From NCBI GenBank assembly GCA_016718315.1, contig JADKDV010000001.1, positions 496,001-560,000 on the forward strand: a stretch of DNA of 64,000 nucleotides, read 5' to 3'. A program made the translations under genes and the position numbers. Source of the stretch: Candidatus Obscuribacter sp. (GTDB lineage: Bacteria; Cyanobacteriota; Vampirovibrionia; Obscuribacterales; Obscuribacteraceae). The notes beneath the pieces were generated by a model that did no database searches, was not told the DNA's origin, and was given only the letters and a program-made list of their open reading frames with translations. Positions 50,129-59,152 of the stretch are shown here, one piece after another (the stretch's first letter is position 1; each line of letters starts with the position of its first letter).

Positions 50129-51439
50129 TTAGCTCAGACTGTTAGCAACTGGAGCAGAGGCCGCCTCTAAAATAGCATCGGCAGCTTTAAGTCCACTGGC
50201 AACGCTAGCGTCAGCAAGCTGTGCACTATCACCAACCCAGTCGCCGCAAGCCACTACCTTGGCAGAGCCGTGTTCTACCAAACTTACATTGGATAGTCCA
50301 TTGCCGCCACCGCCACTGGCCAGCGGCATGCTAAAGGATGCCACCATATCTGGTAGATAGCGCTTATAAACGACCAGATCTTGCCAACCAGGTTGCAGTC
50401 TGTCTAGCAAGTCAGTCATAGCATGCAGGGCATGGTCACCAGCCACTTCGGATGGCTCCAGGTAATATCCGATCTGCACAATTGCCTGGGTCTTGCCTGG
50501 TGTCAAGTTGGCAGCATTAGAATGAACCGAATAATAAAGCGGGCGATCTAGCCCCAGTGCAAAGCTGTTTTGTCTTTTAGGTAGACTACTGAGACAAACA
50601 TCAAAACAGGCGATGCGACAGGGCACCAGACTATCGACAAAAGACTCACTGAGAGCTTGAGGCATTAGTTTATGCACCTGTTGTGGTGGCAGAGCCAAAA
50701 CCACATGGTCAAACTCAAGACTTATCTCCTTGCAATTAAGCACAACTTTGCCAGAGACATCGTTATGGATAGACTCGACAGCACAACCCAGGTGCTCATC
50801 CACTGGCACATCAATTGCTGCCCTGAGAGCATCCACAAGAGATTGCCAGCCATGATCGAGATAGAGCACTCCAGCCAGACCAAGCACCAGTTGTCTTATG
50901 GCAGCGCCTGCCGACATCAGGTCAGGGCAATTAGCATAAGTACCAAGTCGCACCATAGTTAAGAGTAATTGGCGAATTTTGACACTGCTTGTTAGCTCAT
51001 GGAGCCAAGCGGTGAGAGTGACACTATTGAGTGCTTCAGTATCTATTTTGCCAAGGCTGGAAATTATATTGGCCCATTCAAGTTTTTCGCCGACACTGAG
51101 AAGCCCGGTGCTAAGAGCGCTGGCAGCGTCAATGGGTAGAGCGTAAAGCTTGTCACCGGCAAGGATTTGAGAATTAGCTTGGACAGGTGGCGCGCCCTTT
51201 ATGTCGATGCCTGACTGTTGCAAAAAGGACATAGCTGGACCAGCTTTATAAAGAGCATGGGCGCCAAGATTGAGATAATAGCCATCCTTAACAGTGGTAC
51301 CGGCGCGACCACCCAGGCGGCTGGATTTTTCAAATAGTGTAAGTAAGACCGGTCTACCAGATTGTGCCAGACGATTGGCGGCAGCAAGACCGGCCAGACC
51401 CGTACCGACGATAGCGACCTTTAAACTTTCAGCATTCAT
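50129..51439 (-). CDS. FAD-dependent amine oxidase/phytoene-desaturase-like oxidoreductase
   Basis: About 436 residues. The Rossmann FAD motif VGTGLAGLAAANRLAQSG is at the N-terminus, then LFEKSSRLGGRAGT, the typical second glycine motif. The C-terminal FAD motif is ACGDWVGDSAQLADASVASG with KAADAIL. This is the family of phytoene desaturases, amine oxidases and protoporphyrinogen oxidase. No carotenoid genes are adjacent, so the substrate is unknown. The ATG at 51439 is chosen because GAGG lies 8 bases upstream. It is divergent from an Rrf2 regulator around a perfect palindrome and is probably its target. Confidence 0.8.
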   Translation of the reverse strand: MNAESLKVAIVGTGLAGLAAANRLAQSGRPVLLTLFEKSSRLGGRAGTTVKDGYYLNLGAHALYKAGPAMSFLQQSGIDIKGAPPVQANSQILAGDKLYALPIDAASALSTGLLSVGEKLEWANIISSLGKIDTEALNSVTLTAWLHELTSSVKIRQLLLTMVRLGTYANCPDLMSAGAAIRQLVLGLAGVLYLDHGWQSLVDALRAAIDVPVDEHLGCAVESIHNDVSGKVVLNCKEISLEFDHVVLALPPQQVHKLMPQALSESFVDSLVPCRIACFDVCLSSLPKRQNSFALGLDRPLYYSVHSNAANLTPGKTQAIVQIGYYLEPSEVAGDHALHAMTDLLDRLQPGWQDLVVYKRYLPDMVASFSMPLASGGGGNGLSNVSLVEHGSAKVVACGDWVGDSAQLADASVASGLKAADAILEAASAPVANSLS

Positions 51440-51475
51440 TTGCATGTCCTCAAATTGTCCTTCACTATTCAATCA

Positions 51476-51492
51476 TGGATACCCGGTATCCA
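51476..51492. promoter_or_regulatory. 17-bp perfect palindrome, likely Rrf2 operator
   Basis: TGGATACC, central C, GGTATCCA. It sits between the FAD oxidoreductase start and the -35 element of the Rrf2 promoter, so a dimer bound here could control both directions. Rrf2 proteins bind inverted repeats of similar size. Confidence 0.6.
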
Positions 51493-51495
51493 CAA

Positions 51496-51524
51496 TTGCT
51501 TTTTGCATTAATCTTAGATAAAAT
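51496..51524 (+). promoter_or_regulatory. promoter of the Rrf2 gene
   Basis: TTGCTT (51496-51501) and TAAAAT (51519-51524) are 17 bases apart. The predicted start, near 51531, is only about 3 bases before the ATG at 51534, which has no Shine-Dalgarno. The message may be leaderless. Confidence 0.55.
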
Positions 51525-51533
51525 ATATCCACG

Positions 51534-52025
51534 ATGAAAATGAGTCAGGGAATCGAATGGTCTATACACTGCTGCGCTCTATTGGGGACGCTGCCAGAGG
51601 GACACAGCCTGAGACTGGAAAAAATCGCCGAGTTTTACGATTTGCCAGTGCCCTATCTGCGTAAACATTTCCAGGCGCTTTCACGGGCAGGCATAGTAAA
51701 GACTGTCACCGGTCCTAAGGGTGGCTACCGCCTAGCTCGCAGTGCCGACATGGTTAATTTGCTCGACATTTACCAGGCCATTGAAGGCGACGAATATAGT
51801 TTTAGATGTGCCGAAATACGCAAACAGGGACCAACTGCATGCGCACAAAAGAACTACCCAGCAGCCTGTAATATTGCTACTAGTATGTGGAGAGCGGAAG
51901 CTGCCTGGCGCAACGAACTAGCCAGTGTCTCTATAGCGCAAGTACTGGAAGACGCAGCCAAACAAATTGAAGAACCACGCAAAGTACTATCAAAGCAATG
52001 GCTAGAAAAAGCACTGAGCGAGTAA
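51534..52025 (+). CDS. Rrf2-family transcriptional regulator with three cysteines
   Basis: A 163-residue Rrf2 protein. The N-terminal winged helix has LRLEKIAEFYDLPVPYLRKH, FQALSRAGIVKTVTGPKGGY and RLARS. The C-terminal half carries Cys92, Cys103 and Cys112 (FRCAE, TACAQ, AACNI), the arrangement of Fe-S-binding members such as IscR, NsrR and RsrR. It therefore probably senses iron, NO or redox state. It is divergent from the FAD oxidoreductase, with a 17-bp palindrome between them. The downstream 355-residue gene starts 4 bases after its stop. Confidence 0.88.
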   Translation: MKMSQGIEWSIHCCALLGTLPEGHSLRLEKIAEFYDLPVPYLRKHFQALSRAGIVKTVTGPKGGYRLARSADMVNLLDIYQAIEGDEYSFRCAEIRKQGPTACAQKNYPAACNIATSMWRAEAAWRNELASVSIAQVLEDAAKQIEEPRKVLSKQWLEKALSE

Positions 52026-52029
52026 AGCT

Positions 52030-53097
52030 GTGAGTGAAGAACCGGCCTGGCTAACGCAGTATATAGAGAAAGCCAAGACATATAAGCGCGCGCAGTCTTG
52101 TAATAGCCTCACGCTAACGCTCCATGCCATGCTGCTTAGAGCGATTGACCTTGAATGTGAGAAACTCTGGCGCCTCGCGGCGAATCTCAGCAATGATGCT
52201 CTAAAAAAAGCTCGACAGGCTGATGCAAGCGATCCAGAATTGCAATCGATGATGGCGGATCTTTGTACTGTCAGTGCTCGTTGTCTGCTTAAACTGTCCG
52301 ACACATTTAATGGTGTGGCCTTATTTGTAATTGCTCTCAAGCTATATACGACTCTATATGGCATCAATGACGGTCGCAGTCAAAACTGTGCCAGCAGTCT
52401 ACGTAGCATTTTTAGAACAGAATCCAATCACTCCAGCAGGTGTTGGCTAGATTATTTTTGCCGCGCCAATGACACTATCACTAAGCTGCGACAACTTGGG
52501 TTACTGGCAAATTTAAAGCATAAACAAATTGAGTCCCACATAAGAGCTCAGGCTGACTCATTGCATATTGATGCGCTGAGCTTGCCGCGAGACTTGGGTG
52601 AAGAGCAAAGCGACATGCTGCAAGACAAGTATCTAGCCAGACTAATATTTGCCCTGTATCAATCTAGTGACCGAGACAGACAGTCAGACAGGGTGCTTCT
52701 GCTTGAGTTTGACCCATCTATACCGCTTGCAATTGATCAGTGCGACCGCTACTTCCATTTATTTAGCCAGCATATACAACCCGAACCAATCCTGGTAACT
52801 CACAAGTACTTTAAAACCAAAGATGCACGCATATGGCTTTATTACAAAAAGGGTAAAGGACTGACTGATACAGCCACCAAACCAGTATCTGAAGTCCAGA
52901 CAATCTACAAAAAAAGCATTTATGACCTCAATGATATTGCCAGCCTATTTAGCAATCGATTGCGCAAACTACATTGCGCCGCAAACTTCTATAAACTGAA
53001 TAACCCATTGGTACCAAACCTTTATGCTTACTTTCTTCTAGGCAGCAGAATGCGCCACGCAGTGGGCAACCTGCTTAAGCTAGAGCAAATCAAGTAA
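52030..53097 (+). CDS. protein of unknown function downstream of Rrf2
   Basis: A 355-residue protein starting at GTG, 4 bases behind the Rrf2 stop. It is mostly helical and basic, with no signal peptide. Segments include AIDLECEKLWRLAANLSNDA, then CTVSARCLLKLSDTFNGVAL and LLLEFDPSIPLAIDQCDRYF. Several Cys are spread along the chain (at least 10), without a metal-binding motif. No family recognised. Coupling to the regulator suggests it shares its redox- or iron-linked control; this is inference. Confidence 0.6.
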   Translation: MSEEPAWLTQYIEKAKTYKRAQSCNSLTLTLHAMLLRAIDLECEKLWRLAANLSNDALKKARQADASDPELQSMMADLCTVSARCLLKLSDTFNGVALFVIALKLYTTLYGINDGRSQNCASSLRSIFRTESNHSSRCWLDYFCRANDTITKLRQLGLLANLKHKQIESHIRAQADSLHIDALSLPRDLGEEQSDMLQDKYLARLIFALYQSSDRDRQSDRVLLLEFDPSIPLAIDQCDRYFHLFSQHIQPEPILVTHKYFKTKDARIWLYYKKGKGLTDTATKPVSEVQTIYKKSIYDLNDIASLFSNRLRKLHCAANFYKLNNPLVPNLYAYFLLGSRMRHAVGNLLKLEQIK

Positions 53098-53137
53098 AAA
53101 ACACAAGGAATCCATTTTTGAATAGCCCGGTACGACT

Positions 53138-53151
53138 CAGGGAAAACCCTG
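53138..53151 (+). terminator. short hairpin after the 355-residue gene
   Basis: CAGGG and CCCTG pair around AAAA. The stem is short and is not followed by a T run, so it may be a weak terminator or only a 3' structure. Confidence 0.3.
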
Positions 53152-53174
53152 TCCACCTTAGCCACCATAGAACA

Positions 53175-53180
53175 TATAAT
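53175..53180 (+). promoter_or_regulatory. TATAAT -10 element upstream of the HEAT-repeat gene
   Basis: A perfect TATAAT lies 29 bases before the ATG at 53210. No good -35 is present at 16-18 bases, so it is only a candidate. Confidence 0.35.
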
Positions 53181-53209
53181 TGTTGCACTAGCAATTCGCG
53201 AAAGACAAA

Positions 53210-55387
53210 ATGATAAAATCTGCGCCCCGCAACACAGTGATAAAAGTGTCCTTTCTATTGGCACTTTGTTTGTCGACAACGGCTTTGCCGGGTACATGCA
53301 ACGATACTGAACGCAATCCAGTGCAAGACGCTAAACAATGGATTAAAAATAACGGCGCAAGTCCAAAGGAGATGAAGCCATTTGCCCAAAAGATTGCCGC
53401 CATGCCAGTCGCACAGAAGCAAAAGATCGTGGCAGCAATCCGTCCATTTTTGCAATCAAAAAAATGGGAAGAACAAGCAAATGCCATTTATCTCCTGGGT
53501 TATCTGGGCGACTCAGCAGCACCGGTTGTACCAGAAATAATTAAGGCAATGGATGCAGAAATGTCTAACGTAGCCTGGGAAGCACCCCCAGCACTGGCTC
53601 GCATTGGCAGCCCGGCGATGCCAGCACTAATCGCTGCTCTCAAAGCGGAGACTCCTGGCACAAGCAAGCGTATTTATAATCTCACCCAATGTATCAAAGA
53701 AATTGGTCCAAAAGCACTAGCGTCCGCACCATTTGTAGTGCCTTTTCTCGATGATGGACACAACACTGGTGCCATTGACGCGCTGGTCAGCATCGGTCCA
53801 TCTTGCCTGCCAGCTATCTGCCAGGGTTTTGACAGAGATACCAAAGGTCTTATCGTAGTGCACGCCGGCTATGTCTTTGCAAAGTTTGGCAACGCAGCAA
53901 GCACAAAAGCCATAGTCAACTATCTAGATGGTAAGTGCTCAGAAGTGGGCAAAAAAAACGCCGTATATGCCCTTGCCAAAATGAAACCAGCACCAGACAA
54001 AATTGCCGTACCAGTACTTTGCAAAATACTGGCAGAAGGAAAAGGCGACACCCTGGACAACGCAGAAATAGCGCTTACAGCTATCGGTCCCAGTGCCGCA
54101 CCAGATGTCCTGGAGCTAGCCTCTCATCGCGAAGCCAGAGTAAAAGAAAGTGTGCAGCGAATAATGCGCACTTACGGAGCAAACTCAACTGCGTCAAACT
54201 CTAGCGTACAAGTATTGCTCAACAAACTAAACACACAAAGCCCTGATGAAGCCGCTGAATCAGCCGCTACAATACTCAAATTAGCTCCGGATAATGTCCG
54301 CGCGGTAGCCAAACTGAGACAACTACTGCTCTCAAAAAAGCCAGGAGAAACAAGACTGGCGCTGCAGGCATTGCCAAAAGCAGAATCTGGCGGCAAAGCA
54401 CTGGTGCTGGACCTGATCAAAATCCTAAAAGAAAGCCAGACTGGTCTAAGAATACTCGCTGCTGATGCTCTGGGCGCCATCGGGTCCAATGCCGGGGCGG
54501 CTGTAAGACCCTTAATCGAAGCAGCCAGCATGGAACATCCTATCGAGGTGAGCGGTCACGAGGGCTTTAACCTCACATCGCAAGTGCACCTCAGCAGTAT
54601 CATCGCTCTCGGCAAAATCGGACCGCAAGCTCAATCTGCTATACCACTGTTTTGCAAATTGCTCAAAGACAAAACTCAAAACAATCTGCATACCTACGTC
54701 TACAGTGCTCTGGCGGGCATGGGAGCCAGTGCTGAGCAAGCAGTACCGACCATTGTCGAATGTCTTAAGACATATCCTAACGAGAGAGTAGCCATTATCG
54801 ATCTGCTCACAAAAATGGGCAGCAGAGCCCGTGGGGCAGAATCTGAGCTGAGGAAACTAATAGTTAGCCAGAATGATCAAGATCGTTCACTTAAAAAGAA
54901 AGCTTATCTGGCACTAATGGCAGTGCAGCCTGATTTGACAAAAAATATCATTGACACCAAGACGATGCTTAAAACTAACGACTATGAGCTACAAGAAGTT
55001 GTCCTCAAGCACATTATCGAGCAGCCCAGTCTGGCAAAAGACCCCGAAATTGCCAGACTGCTAGTCAAATTTATGGACGGCGAAAATTACGGACTAAAAC
55101 AACTGACTCAGACAATCTTGGCTCGCACTGGCTCGACCGATGACTCAATCCTGCCCAAACTAATCAATGAAAACATTGGCTGTTCTTTTTCTCCAACACA
55201 AAAAGATAACGCCTTTGCCACCATCAAAAAAATGGATCCAACAGGCGCTAAAACTATTCCTCTGGTGCAAAAGGCTTTGGGTGACGCATTTCAAGTTAGA
55301 GGCGCCGTAGAGTTATTAGAATTTATCGGTAGCCCCCAGACTCTCACCATTGCTAGAGAAACAAGAAAGCGCTGGAAACTTGAGTAA
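53210..55387 (+). CDS. secreted HEAT-repeat protein
   Basis: A 725-residue protein. The signal peptide (VSFLLALCLSTTALPGTC) is near residues 12-30. From about residue 75 to the end it consists of HEAT/PBS-lyase-like repeats (WEEQANAIYLLGYLGDSAAP, then VVPEIIKAMDAEMSN; GLRILAADALGAIGSNAGAA; LSSIIALGKIGPQAQSAIP). These form a curved solenoid for protein or ligand binding. No enzyme motif seen. Its stop lies 4 bases from the convergent DHFR-like gene. Confidence 0.8.
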   Translation: MIKSAPRNTVIKVSFLLALCLSTTALPGTCNDTERNPVQDAKQWIKNNGASPKEMKPFAQKIAAMPVAQKQKIVAAIRPFLQSKKWEEQANAIYLLGYLGDSAAPVVPEIIKAMDAEMSNVAWEAPPALARIGSPAMPALIAALKAETPGTSKRIYNLTQCIKEIGPKALASAPFVVPFLDDGHNTGAIDALVSIGPSCLPAICQGFDRDTKGLIVVHAGYVFAKFGNAASTKAIVNYLDGKCSEVGKKNAVYALAKMKPAPDKIAVPVLCKILAEGKGDTLDNAEIALTAIGPSAAPDVLELASHREARVKESVQRIMRTYGANSTASNSSVQVLLNKLNTQSPDEAAESAATILKLAPDNVRAVAKLRQLLLSKKPGETRLALQALPKAESGGKALVLDLIKILKESQTGLRILAADALGAIGSNAGAAVRPLIEAASMEHPIEVSGHEGFNLTSQVHLSSIIALGKIGPQAQSAIPLFCKLLKDKTQNNLHTYVYSALAGMGASAEQAVPTIVECLKTYPNERVAIIDLLTKMGSRARGAESELRKLIVSQNDQDRSLKKKAYLALMAVQPDLTKNIIDTKTMLKTNDYELQEVVLKHIIEQPSLAKDPEIARLLVKFMDGENYGLKQLTQTILARTGSTDDSILPKLINENIGCSFSPTQKDNAFATIKKMDPTGAKTIPLVQKALGDAFQVRGAVELLEFIGSPQTLTIARETRKRWKLE

Positions 55388-55391
55388 CAAA

Positions 55392-55904
55392 TCAAATAGA
55401 TGGTCTATAAAACAGCTGCACCAGACCAGACTTATAAGATTTTGTGTGCACCAGATCTAATTTTATTCGCTCAGGTAAATCTCTAAATAGTCTCGTGCCG
55501 CCACCAAGCAAAAGTGGATGCACTGCCAGTTGCATTTCATCGACTAAATTTGCCAGGAGTAAAGCCTCGGTCAGTTGTGCCCCTCCATAGAGCCAAATGT
55601 CCTTGCCCTGAGAGATTTTTAGCTGCTCAATAGCGGCGATCAAATCATCACTAATCACGGTCTCATTGTCAGCAAGTGACTTGATGGTTTTAGAAACAAT
55701 AATCTTGTGCTTAGTTGCAAAAGGATCTTCGCCAGAATCTTTGAGAGTCTGATAGGACTTGCGACCCATCAGTAGAGTATCAATACGACCCAAAAACTCG
55801 GTCATGCCATAGTCTTCATCGACAAAACACCAATCGTATTCTCCTGAAGGTCCTTCAATAAATCCGTCCAGGGATACCGCCAGGTTGAGAATAATTTTCC
55901 TCAT
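55392..55904 (-). CDS. dihydrofolate reductase-like (RibD C-terminal) protein
   Basis: About 170 residues. The RibD_C/DHFR-like fold is visible: IILNLAVSLDGFIEGPSGEY, then DTLLMGRKSYQTL, KHKIIVSKTI and DIWLYGGAQLTEALL with LLLGGGTRLF. The family (YyaP/YwjB-like) probably binds NADPH; it need not act on folate. The ATG at 55904 is preferred with GAGG 9 bases upstream; a GTG 24 bases earlier is possible. Confidence 0.83.
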   Translation of the reverse strand: MRKIILNLAVSLDGFIEGPSGEYDWCFVDEDYGMTEFLGRIDTLLMGRKSYQTLKDSGEDPFATKHKIIVSKTIKSLADNETVISDDLIAAIEQLKISQGKDIWLYGGAQLTEALLLANLVDEMQLAVHPLLLGGGTRLFRDLPERIKLDLVHTKSYKSGLVQLFYRPSI

Positions 55905-56067
55905 GCGCCAATGCCTCAATCTTGCCACTGCAGGTATTTTAAGGCAAAAGGATAGATAGACACATTTTTGTAATTCAAAACTTACTAACTACGGCAGCCC
56001 ATACCAATCTATAAAATCTGTATTGAAAGCTCTAGAATTGATATTACAGTCTGCGCCCAGGTAACTC

Positions 56068-56895
56068 ATGTCTCCTTTTAAATTACAAAAAGTCTTGTTT
56101 CTCGTACTAATCGCCCATAGCCTGACTTTGCCTTACCAGGCAATCGATCCCAGAGCTAACGCTCTGTGTATTCAGGTAGAAGGAGAGTGCCAGGAAATAG
56201 GCACAAGAGAACTGGCTCTAAAAAAGGCCAATGAAGCAATAAAGATTGACCCCAAAGCGGCTCGGTGCTGGCGGGCAAAAGCCTCAGTCCTTTCTAATAT
56301 GGACGAAAACGAAGAAGCTCTAAAGCTGGTCGAAGAAGCTATAGAAATCGACCCAAACAGCACTGACAACTTTGCCCTAAAAGCAAAAATCCTACGAGCC
56401 CAAAACAAAGGCGATGAAGCCCTTAGATGTATAAACAGAGCATTATCTCTAGACGATAACCATGACAATCACCTGACCAAAGCACAGGTACTGTTGCAAC
56501 TCAAAAGACTACCAGAGGCACTAAGTCAAACCAATCTGGCTCTCAAAACAAAGCCAAACGATATTGCCATTCTTGATTTAAAAGCAACAATTGAAGCAAG
56601 ACTTGGTCAATGGCAAAATGCCGTAAACACACTCAGCATAATCATTCCAAAGGCAGACCCAAAGCAGTATTCGACCGCTACTCACCTGGCCAGCCGAGCC
56701 AGCGCTTATTATCAAATCAAGCAATACAAACTGGCTGCGGCTGATGCACAGGTTATTTGCAAGCGTTATCCTTTGAGTAGAGAGTTTAGAGTGCTCTTGA
56801 TCAAAATCTATCAGGCTATGGGTGACAAAGCAGCCACAGCCAGAGAGCAAAAAGCGCTGCAAGACTATGACCAGGATTTTACGCCAATAAACTGA
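56068..56895 (+). CDS. secreted TPR protein
   Basis: A 275-residue protein. A hydrophobic N-terminus (VLFLVLIAHSLTLPYQA) may be a signal peptide. Four to five TPRs follow (KAARCWRAKASVLSNMDENE, then EALKLVEEAIEIDPNSTDNF, EALRCINRALSLDDNHDN and EALSQTNLALKTKPNDIA). It ends 1 base before the stop of the convergent hypB gene and is otherwise unlinked to the hyp operon. Confidence 0.75.
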   Translation: MSPFKLQKVLFLVLIAHSLTLPYQAIDPRANALCIQVEGECQEIGTRELALKKANEAIKIDPKAARCWRAKASVLSNMDENEEALKLVEEAIEIDPNSTDNFALKAKILRAQNKGDEALRCINRALSLDDNHDNHLTKAQVLLQLKRLPEALSQTNLALKTKPNDIAILDLKATIEARLGQWQNAVNTLSIIIPKADPKQYSTATHLASRASAYYQIKQYKLAAADAQVICKRYPLSREFRVLLIKIYQAMGDKAATAREQKALQDYDQDFTPIN

Positions 56896-57756
56896 TCAAC
56901 TGCGTGCTGGTACCAGTACGTTAGCTTTGAGCCAGTCATACCAGAGCTGCATGCCAGTGCCTTCCTGGGCAGACACTGCCATGACCTTGAGAGAAGGATT
57001 GATAGCTAGAGCATTGGCAATACACTTATTGATATCAAATTTGAGATAGGGTAAAAGATCAATCTTGTTGATCAAAAGCACCTGTGCTGCTCTAAACATA
57101 TGCGGATACTTAAGTGGCTTGTCTTCGCCTTCGGTGGTCGATAGGATTGCCACCTTAGCTTGCTCACCTAGATCAAACAAGGCTGGACAAACAAGGTTGC
57201 CGACGTTTTCTATAAAGACAATAGAGTTGTTTGTGGGATCAAGAGCATTGATTGCCCGGGCCACAATATCGGCTTCGAGATGACATCCGGCTCCTGTATT
57301 GATTTGCACAACTTTAGCACCAGTAGCTTTGATGCGTTGAGCGTCGTTATCGGTCTCTTGATCGCCCTCAATTACGCCAATGGCTATCTCAGCCCCCAGC
57401 TCTTTGATTGTGCGCTCCAGCAGTGCAGTCTTGCCTGAGCCCGGTGAGCTGACCAAATTGAGGGCAAGGACCTTGCGTCCCTCAAAAAAACCGCGATTGC
57501 GCATAGCCAAAAGATTGTTTTTGGCGAGTATGTCTTGCTCCAGTTGAATAGTATTGTGAGATTTAGCTTTTAGCTCATGGCTATGTTCGTGACTGTGATC
57601 ATGACCGTGCTCATGGTCATGGCTGTGACTGTGAGTGTGCTCATGGTCGTGACTGTGTTCATGACTGTGGCTATGGGTATGTTCATGACTATGACTTTCG
57701 CCGCCACTGACAAGACGAGGTTCGGCATTATCAGAGCAGCCACAAGTAGTACACAT
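56896..57756 (-). CDS. hypB: hydrogenase nickel incorporation GTPase HypB
   Basis: A 286-residue HypB. The N-terminal CTTCGC matches the CxxCGC high-affinity nickel site. Residues 21-60 are a His-rich stretch with 20 His alternating with Ser, Glu, Asp and Thr (nickel storage). The G domain has SSPGSGKTALLE (Walker A), IEGDQETDNDAQRI, HLEADIVARA, ENVGNLVCPALFDLGE (with a metal-binding Cys) and NKIDLLPYL. It delivers Ni2+ to NiFe-hydrogenase with HypA. It is the last gene of the leftward hyp operon, with its start overlapping the hypA stop (TAATG). Confidence 0.95.
   Translation of the reverse strand: MCTTCGCSDNAEPRLVSGGESHSHEHTHSHSHEHSHDHEHTHSHSHDHEHGHDHSHEHSHELKAKSHNTIQLEQDILAKNNLLAMRNRGFFEGRKVLALNLVSSPGSGKTALLERTIKELGAEIAIGVIEGDQETDNDAQRIKATGAKVVQINTGAGCHLEADIVARAINALDPTNNSIVFIENVGNLVCPALFDLGEQAKVAILSTTEGEDKPLKYPHMFRAAQVLLINKIDLLPYLKFDINKCIANALAINPSLKVMAVSAQEGTGMQLWYDWLKANVLVPARS
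57577..57696 (-). repeat. His-rich tandem codon stretch in hypB
   Basis: Codons 21-60 alternate His with Ser/Glu/Asp/Thr, giving 20 His in 40 residues and near-repeated DNA (GTGACTGTG, CATGGTC elements). The number is large for HypB and suggests nickel buffering. Confidence 0.7.
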
Positions 57757-58085
57757 TATGCAATCTCCATTTCTTTGATTTTAAGCTCATTGCCTGCAAT
57801 GCAAGCAATATCTGCCGAGCCACATTTACATTTTACAGCCATCAGCTCCAGATCAAACTCCGCACCACAGCTCTGACACTTACCACGTGGCTTGATTTGA
57901 TCTATTTCTAAGACAGCGTCCTCTAACACCGTGCCTTTTGCACAAACATCAAAACAAAACCGTACACTATCAGGCACAATGGCAGATAGCTCGCCTATCT
58001 CCAGCTTGACACGCACAACCCTTTGACTGCCGGCCTTTTCAGCGACAATGGCAACAATATTGGCAGTGATACTGAGTTCGTGCAT
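57756..58085 (-). CDS. hypA: hydrogenase nickel incorporation protein HypA
   Basis: A 109-residue HypA. It starts MHELSIT, where His2 is the nickel ligand. The zinc domain has CQSCGAEFDLELMAVKCKCG and a following SADIAC. I place the start at 58085 because the nickel site must be at the N-terminus; a TTG 9 bases earlier would spoil it. HypA works with HypB in nickel insertion. It starts 2 bases past the hypE stop. Confidence 0.92.
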   Translation of the reverse strand: MHELSITANIVAIVAEKAGSQRVVRVKLEIGELSAIVPDSVRFCFDVCAKGTVLEDAVLEIDQIKPRGKCQSCGAEFDLELMAVKCKCGSADIACIAGNELKIKEMEIA

Positions 58086-58087
58086 AT

Positions 58088-59152
58088 TTAACAAATTCTG
58101 GGCAACTGATCACCCACGAGCATATCGAGTATTTTTTCGCCACCAAATATAGTTTTGACAATTACCATAGACTCTGGAGCTGGCAACACTTCTCCGATTA
58201 TGGCGGCATCTCTGCCATCAGGATGTGCGCGCATACACTGCAAAAGTGACTGGGCCGCGCTAGCCGGAGCCACCACTACAATTTTGCCTTCGTTAGCCAG
58301 ATAAAAGGGGTCAAGCCCGAGTATTTCACAGATACCGCGCACTTCAGATTTGAGAGGGACAGATCTTTCGTCAAGCTTAAAACACAACTTGCTAGCGCTC
58401 GCAAATTCATTGAGCACAGTGGCGATACCACCACGAGTGGCATCCCGCATGGAGCGGATGTCCGGACAGACTGCCAGCATATTGCTAATGAGATCACTTA
58501 GAGGGCGACAATCAGACTCGATATCGCTCTCTATGGCGAGATCACCGCGACTGGCCACAATCGCAGCTCCGTGATCGCCAATTGAGCCGTTAACTAAGAT
58601 AACATCTCCCGCTCTGGCAGCTGCTGCACTAATAGCGGTGCCAACCTTGATCACTCCCACTCCGGCTGTATTGATAAACATCTTGTCGGCAGAGCCACGC
58701 TCCACCACTTTGGTATCGCCAGTGACTATGCTCACGCCACAAGCTCTAGCGGTCTGAGCCATTGACACGATGACACGGCGCAAATCGACTACCGCCAGCC
58801 CTTCTTCAAGGATCAAGCTACAGGTGAGATATAGTGGAGTTGCACCACCTACCGCCAGATCGTTTACAGTGCCAGCCACAGCCAGCTTGCCTATATCGCC
58901 ACCGGCAAAAAACAAAGGATAAACGACATAACTGTCGGTGGTAAATGCCAGACGGTCACCGATTTTTGACAAATCAGCAATACTGATACGAGCCTGGTCC
59001 TCGAGTTTAGCCAGTTCGTCGTTGTCAAATTGCTCGACAAAAATTGCATCAATTAAGTCTTTCATCGCTTTGCCACCAGAGCCGTGAGCCATGGTAATCA
59101 CATCGCAATCAAAAGCAACTGTTTTTTTTGACTTACTAGCTTGAGTAGACAC
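58088..59152 (-). CDS. hypE: hydrogenase maturation protein HypE
   Basis: A 354-residue PurM-like enzyme that dehydrates the carbamoyl group on its C-terminal Cys to a thiocyanate, the source of the active-site cyanide. Motifs: MAHGSGGKAMKDLI at the N-terminus, FTTDSYVVYPLFFAGGDIGK, SIVTGDTKVVERG and DATRGGIATVLNE. The chain ends QLPRIC, the required C-terminal Cys. It starts directly after hypD and is followed by hypA. Confidence 0.95.
   Translation of the reverse strand: MSTQASKSKKTVAFDCDVITMAHGSGGKAMKDLIDAIFVEQFDNDELAKLEDQARISIADLSKIGDRLAFTTDSYVVYPLFFAGGDIGKLAVAGTVNDLAVGGATPLYLTCSLILEEGLAVVDLRRVIVSMAQTARACGVSIVTGDTKVVERGSADKMFINTAGVGVIKVGTAISAAAARAGDVILVNGSIGDHGAAIVASRGDLAIESDIESDCRPLSDLISNMLAVCPDIRSMRDATRGGIATVLNEFASASKLCFKLDERSVPLKSEVRGICEILGLDPFYLANEGKIVVVAPASAAQSLLQCMRAHPDGRDAAIIGEVLPAPESMVIVKTIFGGEKILDMLVGDQLPRIC

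Noticed and set aside
57577..57876. Val/Met/Thr-rich open frame opposite hypB/hypA
   Set aside because: It is the antisense reading of the His-rich codons of hypB and has no ribosome site or similarity.
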